Shown here: one piece after another, positions 43,738 through 51,837 of the stretch | Layout: each line of letters opens with the position of its first letter | Numbering within the stretch: position 1 is the stretch's first letter | Source of the DNA: Phycisphaerales bacterium | GTDB taxonomy: Bacteria; Planctomycetota; Phycisphaerae; Phycisphaerales; UBA1924 | DNA: 64,000 nt | Reading direction: 5' to 3' | NCBI GenBank assembly: GCA_029260395.1 | Contig: JAJDDJ010000001.1 | Location: forward strand, 434,001 to 498,000 | Made by a program: the position numbers and the translations under genes | Notes under the pieces: model-generated | Seen by the model: only the letters and a program-made list of their open reading frames with translations | Database searches by the model: none | Told to the model about the DNA's origin: nothing

Positions 43738-46058
43738 CAAGAGCCACCCCCCGTCACCGCGATGACCATCCACACCGTCACCACCACGACCGCCAGACCC
43801 GCGGCCATTCCGGCCGCGTAGCCCTGCAACAGGCCGCTCTGCGAGGGCCGAATCAACGACGCCACGAACCTCGGCAGCGAACCGATCAGATTCACCAGCC
43901 CGTCGATCAGCAGCTTGTCGATCAGGTGGAACACGTGGCTAAGCGCCCTGAGCGGCTTGACGATGAGCGCCCCGTAGAACTCATCGAAGTACCACTTGTT
44001 GCGTGCGTACGTCGGCAGCGGCATCATCGCGTCGGCCAGCCCGTCGGCCCGGCTGGTCGCGGCCTTGGTCCGCCCGCCGATGAACAGCCCCAGCGGGCCC
44101 TTGGGCCCGTGCAGGTAGGCCGCTGTGAGGATGCCGACCACGCCAAACACTGCCGACACGTAGTACATGATCTTGTGCGGGTCCTGTCCGAACAGCGTGC
44201 CGTGCGCTCCGCCGTGAGCGTCGTCGTGGTCGGCGCTGTGGCCCGTCCCCACCGGGTCATCGACGTGCATGCCGATGTTCGCCGAGTCGAGGAACGCAGC
44301 GCTGCCCGCGGACGTGTACGCCGAGCTGTTGTGGATCATGCCGCCCACCCAGCCGTGGTTCTCTTTGTCCACAAAGTAGAGCCCGGCCGCTGCGATCGAA
44401 CCAACCGTCAGCAGCGCCAGCACCAGATTGATCGCCCAGCCCGGGGCGTGCGGGTGGAACCCGTGATGATGATCGGGCTCTGCGTCGCCGTGCTCGCCCG
44501 CGTCGTGCGCATGGTCGTGGTGGTCATCGCCCGGCTCGGCGTGCCGAGGACCAACGAATACTCGGAAGAACACGCGGAACGTGTAGTACGCCGTCAGACC
44601 CGCCGTCACCAGCAGCACCCAGCCCAAGACCGAGTAACCCGGCCCCTGCGTCACAAACGCCTCCGCCAGAATCATGTCCTTGCTGAAGTAGCCCGCCGTG
44701 AACGGGAAGCCCGCCAAGTTCAAGCAGCCCACGAACATCGCGATGCCCACGATGCCCCAGCCCTTCATAAACGCCACGCCGCTGAGCTTGCGCAGGTCAA
44801 GCTGGCCCGCAAAGCCGTGCATCACCGCACCGCACGCGAGGAACAGCATCGCCTTGAAGAACGCATGCGTGAGCACGTGGAACGCCGCGCCCGCGGTGCT
44901 CAAGAACGCGAGCCCGCAGAACATGTACCCAAGCTGCGAAACGGTCGAATAGGCCATGATCCGTTTGATGTCGAACTGGGCCATGCCGATGGTCGCGCTG
45001 ACCAGCGCCGTCGCCGCACCCACCCAGGCCACGATGGGCAGCGCGATCGGACTGACCACAAAGAACGCGTAGGTACGGGCGATCAGGTACACGCCGGCGG
45101 TGACCATCGTCGCCGCGTGGATCAGCGCACTGACCGGGGTCGGGCCTTCCATCGCGTCGGGCAGCCACACAAACAATGGCAGCTGCGCGCTCTTGCCGAA
45201 CGCACCCACCATGAACAGCACCGGGATCAGCCCCACCCGCATCGGGACATCCCACGCCATCCCGCTCTTGACGAGTTCGACGTAGGGCTCCACCATCGGG
45301 AATAGCTCGGCGTATTGCACCGTGCCAAACTCAACATACGTCAGAAAGATGCCCATGAGCAGCCCGAGGTCGCCGATGCGGTTGACCACGAACGCCTTCT
45401 TGCTCGCCGCCACCGCCGAGGGCTTCTTGAAGTAGTACCCGATCAACAGGTACGAGCACAGGCCCACACCCTCCCAGCCCAGGAACATCAGCACCAGGTT
45501 GTCGGCCATCACCAAGCACGCCATCGAGAACACGAACAGGTTGAACGCCATGAAGAACCGCGCGTAGCCGGCCTTCAAGTCGTCCGCCATGTACTCGCTC
45601 GCGTACAACGCGATCAGCGTCCCGAGCCCCGTCACAAAGAGCATCCACAGGCACGTCAACGAATCGACATACAGCCCAAAGTCCGCCGTAAACCGGTGGC
45701 CATTGCCTGTGGCCAGATCGATCCACCGGAAGCCGTACGTCACCGCCGGGCCAGCCGAGACATTCCAGTACATCACGACCGTGGTCGCAAACGCCCCGCC
45801 CAAACACGCCACCGTGAGCCACGCGGGCAGCTTGGTGCGGATGCCCAGCAGCGCCGTCAGCGTCACCAGCACCACGCCCAGCATCGGGAGCAGCGGGATC
45901 AGCAGCACATACCACGGCCCCATCACGACATCCGTCGCGTGCGTGGCTCCGTGCGCCGCAGCCTCGGCGGCCCCGTGGCCTGCGGCCTGCTGCAACCCGC
46001 CCGCCGCATCGGTGGCGGTGGTCAGCAGGCTCGTTATGGACTCGGCCAGGTTCAGCAT
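43737..46058 (-). CDS. nuoL: NADH-quinone oxidoreductase subunit L
   Basis: 773 residues, the largest antiporter-like subunit; its C-terminal lateral helix runs along the membrane arm. The core has the WEGVGLCSYLLIGY and LFVWLPDAMEGPTPVSALIHAA motifs. It is about 160 residues longer than in E. coli: extra residues at the N-terminus (His/Ala-rich) and a histidine- and aspartate-rich loop between two helices at about residues 515-545 (a DDHHDHAHDAGEHGD stretch and an HHHGFHPH stretch), which could bind metal. ATG 46058 is used as start; GTG 46085 is possible. nuoK ends 46 bases upstream. Confidence 0.95.
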   Translation of the reverse strand: MLNLAESITSLLTTATDAAGGLQQAAGHGAAEAAAHGATHATDVVMGPWYVLLIPLLPMLGVVLVTLTALLGIRTKLPAWLTVACLGGAFATTVVMYWNVSAGPAVTYGFRWIDLATGNGHRFTADFGLYVDSLTCLWMLFVTGLGTLIALYASEYMADDLKAGYARFFMAFNLFVFSMACLVMADNLVLMFLGWEGVGLCSYLLIGYYFKKPSAVAASKKAFVVNRIGDLGLLMGIFLTYVEFGTVQYAELFPMVEPYVELVKSGMAWDVPMRVGLIPVLFMVGAFGKSAQLPLFVWLPDAMEGPTPVSALIHAATMVTAGVYLIARTYAFFVVSPIALPIVAWVGAATALVSATIGMAQFDIKRIMAYSTVSQLGYMFCGLAFLSTAGAAFHVLTHAFFKAMLFLACGAVMHGFAGQLDLRKLSGVAFMKGWGIVGIAMFVGCLNLAGFPFTAGYFSKDMILAEAFVTQGPGYSVLGWVLLVTAGLTAYYTFRVFFRVFVGPRHAEPGDDHHDHAHDAGEHGDAEPDHHHGFHPHAPGWAINLVLALLTVGSIAAAGLYFVDKENHGWVGGMIHNSSAYTSAGSAAFLDSANIGMHVDDPVGTGHSADHDDAHGGAHGTLFGQDPHKIMYYVSAVFGVVGILTAAYLHGPKGPLGLFIGGRTKAATSRADGLADAMMPLPTYARNKWYFDEFYGALIVKPLRALSHVFHLIDKLLIDGLVNLIGSLPRFVASLIRPSQSGLLQGYAAGMAAGLAVVVVTVWMVIAVTGGGS

Positions 46059-46104
46059 CACGCGTTCATCCAGTTCTGTTGGCACGGGGCAGGCCCAGAG
46101 CGGG

Positions 46105-46458
46105 TCAACCCTTCATCTCCGACCACTGCTCCGCATCCAGCGAATCACGCCTGCGGAACAGCAACACAACCAACGCCAGAGCGAGCGCCGCTTCCGCCGC
46201 CGCGACCGTCAGCACGAAGATCACGAACGTCTGGCCCGTCTGCTCCATGTGGAAACGGCTGAACGCGATCAGCGCGATCCCCGCCGCCTGGAACATCAGC
46301 TCCGTGCACAAGAACATCACGATCAGATTCCGCCGGGTCAAGAACCCGATCAGACCGATCGCGAACATCGCCGCCGACAGGAACAGGTAGTGCGCGAGCG
46401 TGGCCGGCGCCATCGCCGCGGGCAGATCAGCCTGGGCCAGCGTGGTCAGCATGTCCAT
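46105..46458 (-). CDS. nuoK: NADH-quinone oxidoreductase subunit K
   Basis: 117 residues with three membrane helices, typical of NuoK. The first helix carries FLSAAMFAIGLIGFL, the second the conserved Glu (FLCTELMFQAAGIALIAF), the third AAEAALALALVVLLFRRR with the second conserved Glu. The N-terminal 20 residues are a small extension. The start overlaps the nuoJ stop by one base (TGATG). Confidence 0.95.
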   Translation of the reverse strand: MDMLTTLAQADLPAAMAPATLAHYLFLSAAMFAIGLIGFLTRRNLIVMFLCTELMFQAAGIALIAFSRFHMEQTGQTFVIFVLTVAAAEAALALALVVLLFRRRDSLDAEQWSEMKG

Positions 46459-47429
46459 CAGCCAGCCTCCCCATCGGTGTCCGCGATCACCGCGTCGGCG
46501 GTCAGCCCGCCGCGAGCCGCGATCGCCTCGGACGCCCGCCGCTTGGCCTCGTCTTCAAGCTCCGACTGACGCCGCGCCAGCACCGTCGCGCCGACCATCG
46601 CCATCAGCAGGATGATTCCCGCGATCTCGATCGTGCCCGGGTGCTCAGCCAACAGATCAAAGCCAACAAGCTCCACATTGGTCGGCTCGACACCCTCGGG
46701 CAGCGGCACCGTGGTGAGCGCCTCACTCGTCTGCACCTCAGCCACACCCTCGGCCGCGTGGACCTTGACGACCATGTCCTTCTTGCCGATCGCACCCTGC
46801 TCGCGAAGCAGCCGCTCGGCCTTGCCGGGCATTAGCTCCATGACCGCCATCGACCGCGCCGCCTCGTCGCCCGGAGCCGCATCCGACTCGAGTGTCGCAG
46901 AGCCCGTGAACAGCAGCGCGGTCAGAGCCCCCAGCAGCACGAACGAGGCCGTGACCGCGAACACCGGTTCCCGGCCCGCTACGTCGTACTCCGCGAGCAC
47001 CTCGATGCGGTCCTCGCTCGGTGCCTGCGTCGCCAGCATGATGACGAACAGATAGGTAATCAGAATCGCGCCCGCGTAGATAATCACCAGCGCGAACGCC
47101 AGGAACTCCGCTGCCAGAATCACGTACAGCCCGCAACTCGACAGAATCGTCAAGATAAAGAACAGCGCCGCGTACACAGGACGCGGGTGCGTAATAACCC
47201 GCAAGGACGACCCCAGCGCGATCACGCCGAACACATAGAAATGGAGGTTGGGAATCGCGTCCGGGTTGGTCAGCGCCAGGCTCAGGAGCACCAAGCCAAG
47301 CCCGCCGCCCGCGATCACCGCACCGATCGCCTGCGGGTTCACACGCCGACGCGGGATAGCCACCGCCACGCCGATACCAGCGATCAGCAGGCCGATGAAC
47401 AACAGGTAAGGGCTCACGATCTCCGTCAC
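46458..47429 (-). CDS. nuoJ: NADH-quinone oxidoreductase subunit J with long insertion
   Basis: 323 residues, compared with about 180 in E. coli. The helices are recognisable (LHFYVFGVIALGSSLRVI, AALFFILTILSSCGLYVIL, AFALVIIYAGAILITYLFVI) as is the closing GIILLMAMVGATVLARRQ. Between the fourth and fifth helix there is a hydrophilic insertion of roughly 70-90 residues (about 185-265), and the C-terminus carries a 35-residue tail. GTG 47429 is the start. It is the first gene of the nuoJKLMN operon; nuoH and nuoI are not upstream, where pgsA diverges instead. Confidence 0.9.
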   Translation of the reverse strand: MTEIVSPYLLFIGLLIAGIGVAVAIPRRRVNPQAIGAVIAGGGLGLVLLSLALTNPDAIPNLHFYVFGVIALGSSLRVITHPRPVYAALFFILTILSSCGLYVILAAEFLAFALVIIYAGAILITYLFVIMLATQAPSEDRIEVLAEYDVAGREPVFAVTASFVLLGALTALLFTGSATLESDAAPGDEAARSMAVMELMPGKAERLLREQGAIGKKDMVVKVHAAEGVAEVQTSEALTTVPLPEGVEPTNVELVGFDLLAEHPGTIEIAGIILLMAMVGATVLARRQSELEDEAKRRASEAIAARGGLTADAVIADTDGEAG

Positions 47430-47632
47430 GAAACACCGTCAACAGGCCCCGCAAGCCCGCCAATGGCCCCAGCAACAACCGGCCGCCCGATCCATCGCCA
47501 GAACGCTCGCCCGTTAGCCGACCCGCAACACACGCGCGGATCGACCCCGCTCCGGTGCGGGAGCAACAGCGTAGATCAGGCCCCGGTGAGCATCAACTAG
47601 CTTCGCCTCTCCGATCGCTCACCCCGCTCCGC

Positions 47633-47638
47633 TAGCAT
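47633..47638 (+). promoter_or_regulatory. Candidate -10 element, pgsA
   Basis: TAGCAT, 6 bases before the GTG start at 47645, without a Shine-Dalgarno sequence. It suggests a leaderless transcript for the pgsA-pgpA operon. Confidence 0.4.
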
Positions 47639-47644
47639 CATCCC

Positions 47645-48286
47645 GTGACCGAGCCGCAAGCCAACGCGCCGACCGCCCTTCAGCGAGCCATCCCCAACGC
47701 GCTGACCACCGGCCGGCTCATCGCCGCAGGGGCTGTCATTTGGATGCTGGGTTCGCTCGAGCCGCTGAGCCCCTCGCGCCTGCTTTGGGCCGCTGGCCTG
47801 TTCATCGCCGCGGCCCTCACCGATGCCCTCGACGGCTTTCTCGCCCGCCGATGGAACGCGGTCTCCAAGTTCGGCCGGGTCGCCGATCCCCTCGCCGATA
47901 AGATCCTCGTGCTCGGTGCGTTCGTCTGCCTCGCCGGACCCGCGTTTGCCCGAAATGGCCCCGATGGAGCCTGGCAGGTGTCAGCGGTCACCCCCGTCAT
48001 CGCCTCGATCATCCTCGCCCGCGAACTGCTCGTAACCTCGCTCAGAGGCCTCATCGAGGGATCCGGCGCCGATTTCTCCGCCTCCGCCAGCGGCAAGGCC
48101 AAAATGGTCCTCCAGAGCGTCTGCGTCCCGCTCGTGCTCATCGTGCTCGCCACGCAAGACACCGAACCCGGTTCGACCGCCCGGACCGTTCTCACCGCTG
48201 CCGTCTGGCTCACAACAGCCGTAACCGCAATCAGCGCATGGCCTTACATTGCCCGTGCCGCCACCCTCAACCGGACCACACCATGA
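47645..48286 (+). CDS. pgsA: CDP-diacylglycerol-glycerol-3-phosphate 3-phosphatidyltransferase
   Basis: 213 residues, an integral membrane enzyme that makes phosphatidylglycerol phosphate. The CDP-alcohol phosphotransferase signature DG-x2-AR-x8-G-x3-D-x3-D is complete (DALDGFLARRW, then KFGRVADPLADK, about residues 58-83). About four to six membrane helices follow. GTG 47645 is the start, next to a TAGCAT element. The stop overlaps the pgpA start (ATGA): the two enzymes carry out consecutive steps of phosphatidylglycerol synthesis. Confidence 0.93.
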   Translation: MTEPQANAPTALQRAIPNALTTGRLIAAGAVIWMLGSLEPLSPSRLLWAAGLFIAAALTDALDGFLARRWNAVSKFGRVADPLADKILVLGAFVCLAGPAFARNGPDGAWQVSAVTPVIASIILARELLVTSLRGLIEGSGADFSASASGKAKMVLQSVCVPLVLIVLATQDTEPGSTARTVLTAAVWLTTAVTAISAWPYIARAATLNRTTP

Positions 48287-48888
48287 CCAGCCAGCCCAGC
48301 CAGACCAGCCAGCCCAGCCAGACCAGCCAATCACCCACCCAATCACCGGGTAGCGCTCCGTCCTCAGCCAAACCCTCGTTCGCCCTGCGGGCGTCCACCA
48401 CCTTCGGGCTCGGCTACCTGCGCCCCGCCTCGGGCACTTGGGGCTCGATGCCGCCGGTGGCTCTGGCGGGCGTCCTGCTGCTGGCTTCGGCTCCAGCTTG
48501 GGCCATCACGCTGAGCATGGCGGTCATCGCCATCGCCTTCACATGGGCCTGCATCGCGGGCGGCGACGAGGCCGAGGCCCGTTTCAACCGCAAAGACCCG
48601 GGCCAGGTGGTCGCCGACGAGACCGCGGGCATGGCCTTGGCCATGCTCTGGCTGCCCGCTCAGGCGTACGACTCCATCCAACTCGCGGTCTTCACGCTCA
48701 TTCTGTGCTTTCTTGTCTTCCGCATCCTCGACATTCTCAAGCCCTGGCCCATCAATGGCCTGCAGCGCATCCCCGGCGGCTGGGGCATCGTCATCGATGA
48801 CCTCCTCGCGGGGCTGCTCACGCTCGGCATCGTCCACGCCGCAGCATGGGCCAACGCCGAGCGCATCGCCTCACAACTCCCCACCTGA
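48283..48888 (+). CDS. pgpA: Phosphatidylglycerophosphatase A
   Basis: 201 residues, removes phosphate from phosphatidylglycerol phosphate. The family motif GLGYLRPASGTWGS is at about residues 42-55, and the metal-binding acidic region (DPGQVVADETAGM) and the KPWPINGLQRIPGGWGIVIDD motif follow. The first 30 residues are a Ser/Gln/Thr/Pro-rich head encoded by an 18-bp tandem repeat (48286-48329), absent from typical PgpA. The start ATG overlaps the pgsA stop. Confidence 0.92.
   Translation: MTSQPSQTSQPSQTSQSPTQSPGSAPSSAKPSFALRASTTFGLGYLRPASGTWGSMPPVALAGVLLLASAPAWAITLSMAVIAIAFTWACIAGGDEAEARFNRKDPGQVVADETAGMALAMLWLPAQAYDSIQLAVFTLILCFLVFRILDILKPWPINGLQRIPGGWGIVIDDLLAGLLTLGIVHAAAWANAERIASQLPT
48286..48329 (+). 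repeat. 18-bp tandem repeat in the pgpA start region
   Basis: Two perfect copies of an 18-bp unit (48286-48303 and 48304-48321) plus 8 bases of a third encode a TSQPSQ repeat at residues 2-15. The unit is a multiple of three, so copy-number changes would keep the frame. Confidence 0.85.
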
Positions 48889-48908
48889 GCCTGCTGGTCG
48901 CTGAGCCG

Positions 48909-50930
48909 CTAGCGCCTGCCCCATTGGTTGTTCGAGCGGTTCACATCGGGCATCGCTTCGTCGGGGTCAATCGCCACCCACTTCACGCGCCTGCCGCCCG
49001 CGTCCCACCCCGCGGTCCATGCGTCGGTGGTCGCCCACGCCTCCGCGGGCAACGTCCGCCGTTCGGACGAGCCGTCGGCGTACCCGACCTCATACTCGAC
49101 TGGCATGACCACGCCGCCGGTGGTGGTCATCGTCGCACGCACCCAGCCCGGCGCGCCGTCTTCATTGCGCTCCTGCTCGACGCGAGCCACGCCCTGATCA
49201 AGCGTGCCCGTGCCATAGAACCAACCCTTGAAGAACCAGCCAAGGTCCGCCCCGCTCACGTCTTCCATCGTCCTGAAGAAATCCGCAGGCTGGGGGCTCT
49301 TGAACGCCCAGCGGTCCACGTACGCACGGAACGCCCGATCAAACCGCTCGGCTCCAAGAACCTCTTCGCGCAGCAGGTACAACCCCACCGCCGGCTTGCC
49401 GTATGCCAGATAGCCCAAGTTGCGCCCGTAGATGAAGTCGGGCCGCGTCACGATGCACTGCTGGTTCTCACTGACCATGCGGCCCGTTATGTCCGTCGGG
49501 TTGCGCGAGCCGCGGAACATCTCCGTGTCTTCCCACCACCCACGGTTCGAGTAGATGTTGATGAAGCTGTTGAACCCCTCGTCCATCCACGCATGGCGGC
49601 GCTCGTCCGAATTCACGATGAACGGGAACCACTGGTGGCCGAACTCGTGGTCGGTCACGCCGAACAGGGCCTGCTCGTTGCTCCGTGCCCTGCAGAACAC
49701 GATGCCCGGGTACTCCATGCCCCCAACGATCCCGTTGACGTTGATCGCGCTGGGCCACGGGTACGGGTACAGCGTCTCGGAGTAGAACCCGATCGAATGC
49801 CGCGTCATTTGCGTCGACTGCTCCCACAACGGCTGGCCCTCCTTGGGATACAGGCTCTGGCACAGCACGCGAGCCTCGCCGCCCTCGCGCTGCACGGCCA
49901 CACTCGCTGCATCCCAGATGAACGCATCGCTGCTCGCCCACGCGAAGGCGCGGACATCGTTCGCCACGAACTGCCACGTCTTCGTGCCGCTCGCGGGCGC
50001 TGAAGCAACTTCATCCGCGCCGCGAATGACAACCGTGTCGTCCGATCGTTTCGCCTGCTCGTACCGCGCGAGCTGCGCGCTATCGAGCACGGCCGATGCG
50101 TTCACCAGTTCGCCCGTGGCACCGACGACGTGATTGGCCGGGACTGTCAGCCGAACCTCAAACCGCCCAAAGTCCGTGTAGAACTCGCCCTGGCCGAGAT
50201 ACTCAAGCGTGTTCCAGCCGTCGATGTCGTCGTACTTGGCGATCAGCGGAATCCACTGCGCGATCTCGTACACCACGCCCTGCTCAACATCCTCGGTGCC
50301 CATCCGGTCCGCGCCGTAAGGCGGCACGTTAAAAGACCACGCCATCTCGATTTCGATCGTCTCGCCAGGCTGCATCGGCCGCTCCAGATCAAGCCGGCCC
50401 AGCGTGCCATGCTCGTGCCAGCTTGAGGCCTGACCAGAAGCTTCCATCCTCGTAACCGTGAGCCCGCCATCGACGCCTTCGCGCTGCCCGAATCGGCTGC
50501 CCATCGGCTTGCTCAGCGAGCCCGCGCTGCCCTCGGCGAACAGGTTCTGCTCAAGATGCACCCACACATAATCAAGCTCGTGCGGCGAGTTGTTGCGGTA
50601 CGTCACGGTTCCTGTCGCCGAGATCCGCCGAGCCGCAGCATCCAGCAAGGCATCGATCACGTAGTCGGCCCGCTGTTGCCAGTACGCCGGACCGGGCGCT
50701 CCGCTGCCGAGCCGAACCTCGCTCGCGGGCGGCAGGTCCATCGGCGTGAACAGCGCGGTGCCCGGGTTCCGCTCGCGGCTTGCCAGCGGCGCCCCCTCGG
50801 CTGGACCGCCCTTGAGCCGATCGCCCGTGTTGCTGGATGCGCACCCGGCCAGCGCCAGCCCGATCGCTAGCAACCCAGCCAGCCCATTAACTCTGCTCCC
50901 GAAACCGCGGCCGTTTGCCAACTTCGCCAT
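48909..50930 (-). CDS. M1-family metallopeptidase lipoprotein
   Basis: 673 residues. Signal peptide with lipobox LAGC gives a lipid-anchored envelope protein. An N-terminal beta domain is followed by the gluzincin catalytic domain with HEFGHQW near residues 425-431 (two His ligands and the catalytic Glu) and the third ligand Glu in WMDEGFNSF about 20 residues later. The GxMEN exopeptidase motif appears as GGMEYPG. The family includes aminopeptidase N and leukotriene A4 hydrolase. Start ATG 50930 has GAGGAG upstream. Probably a peptide-degrading enzyme on the outer face of a membrane. Confidence 0.9.
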   Translation of the reverse strand: MAKLANGRGFGSRVNGLAGLLAIGLALAGCASSNTGDRLKGGPAEGAPLASRERNPGTALFTPMDLPPASEVRLGSGAPGPAYWQQRADYVIDALLDAAARRISATGTVTYRNNSPHELDYVWVHLEQNLFAEGSAGSLSKPMGSRFGQREGVDGGLTVTRMEASGQASSWHEHGTLGRLDLERPMQPGETIEIEMAWSFNVPPYGADRMGTEDVEQGVVYEIAQWIPLIAKYDDIDGWNTLEYLGQGEFYTDFGRFEVRLTVPANHVVGATGELVNASAVLDSAQLARYEQAKRSDDTVVIRGADEVASAPASGTKTWQFVANDVRAFAWASSDAFIWDAASVAVQREGGEARVLCQSLYPKEGQPLWEQSTQMTRHSIGFYSETLYPYPWPSAINVNGIVGGMEYPGIVFCRARSNEQALFGVTDHEFGHQWFPFIVNSDERRHAWMDEGFNSFINIYSNRGWWEDTEMFRGSRNPTDITGRMVSENQQCIVTRPDFIYGRNLGYLAYGKPAVGLYLLREEVLGAERFDRAFRAYVDRWAFKSPQPADFFRTMEDVSGADLGWFFKGWFYGTGTLDQGVARVEQERNEDGAPGWVRATMTTTGGVVMPVEYEVGYADGSSERRTLPAEAWATTDAWTAGWDAGGRRVKWVAIDPDEAMPDVNRSNNQWGRR

Positions 50931-51309
50931 GTCCGCTCCTCGTCATCAAGGGTGCCGGCCCGCGCGACCTGCCGGGCAAGATCGCGAGTATGCCAACTTC
51001 CACCGACGCCCGCGTCCAGTTGCGCACCCGAACGCCGGCTGAGGGGTTTCATGCGTAAAGACCCGCACAACCACCTGACGGGGGTCCGAAAACGCAGTGG
51101 CCATTCTCTATTGACATCCATTTGGGGGGTCGCGACTTGACCAGCAACAGTCGCTTCCTAGACTATTTTCGGCTTTGCTAAATCGCTCATTCTTCCTACT
51201 TGCGGCACCGCGAGCACACGGAGCACGCAATGAGGGTGAACGGCGCTAGGCAAAGCAGGCAGCGACGAGAGACCCGCGGCACGCCGCGCTTGGGAAGACA
51301 GAGAGATCC
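50931..51309. other. Divergent intergenic region, M1 peptidase / PEP-CTERM-like gene
   Basis: 379 bp without a gene. It carries a plus-strand promoter at 51137-51164 and a further TTGACA at 51112-51117 that has no good -10. The GC is lower around 51100-51190 (CTATTTTCGG and similar), as expected for promoter DNA. Nothing else seen. Confidence 0.4.
51137..51164 (+). promoter_or_regulatory. Promoter of the 51310 gene
   Basis: TTGACC (51137-51142), 16-base spacer, TAGACT (51159-51164). The leader would be about 140 bases. Confidence 0.5.
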
Positions 51310-51831
51310 ATGCCACGGCCCAGTTTGATCCAATCCGCCATCGGTCTGCTCATCGCTGCCTCGAGCCACGCGATGGCCGGGGGTTTGCCCTCGTTCCAAC
51401 TTCACGCCGCCCAGATGAGTCCCGCCCCGGGCATTGAAGCCCTGCTCGAGAGCGCAACCGGTTCGGATCCTTCCGGTGCGATCACTTGGGAACACGAGTT
51501 GCTCCTCGGCCTGCTCGAACTCGACGCATCGCCGCCGGACCCAGCCGCTGGAGCCGAAGTTGACCGCCTGCACCAGAGCGACCAAGCCGCCAAGGCGCTC
51601 GAGGCCCCGCTTCAAGTCTTGCGTGTCGCGACGATAACCTACACCGCCACCAACCTGGCCTCGCCAGATCGCGGCTTGGTGTTCGACATGGCCGACCTCA
51701 CGCCGCGCAGCCTCAACTTCGAACGCGACGCCTCAACCCGGCCCACGCTCGCGTTCTTCATCCCTTCGCTCGGCACCCCCGCGCTGCTCACCGCGGGCCT
51801 GCTCACCGCTGCACGCCGCGGGCGCCACTAG
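51310..51831 (+). CDS. Secreted protein with PEP-CTERM-like tail
   Basis: 173 residues. N-terminal signal peptide (cleavage near SHAMAGG). The mature part has no recognised domain. The C-terminus reads IPSLGTPALLTAGLLTAA followed by RRGRH, which has the layout of a PEP-CTERM sorting tail: a Pro-containing motif, a hydrophobic helix and a basic end. The VPxP-type core is weaker than in the 21522-22040 protein, hence lower certainty. It stands alone, with its own promoter, and ends 6 bp before the convergent comM stop. Confidence 0.65.
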   Translation: MPRPSLIQSAIGLLIAASSHAMAGGLPSFQLHAAQMSPAPGIEALLESATGSDPSGAITWEHELLLGLLELDASPPDPAAGAEVDRLHQSDQAAKALEAPLQVLRVATITYTATNLASPDRGLVFDMADLTPRSLNFERDASTRPTLAFFIPSLGTPALLTAGLLTAARRGRH

Positions 51832-51837
51832 AGACCC

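Noticed and set aside
43683..45305. A 540-codon plus-strand frame
   Set aside because: Antisense to nuoL and nuoM; its product is Arg/His-rich with no domain.
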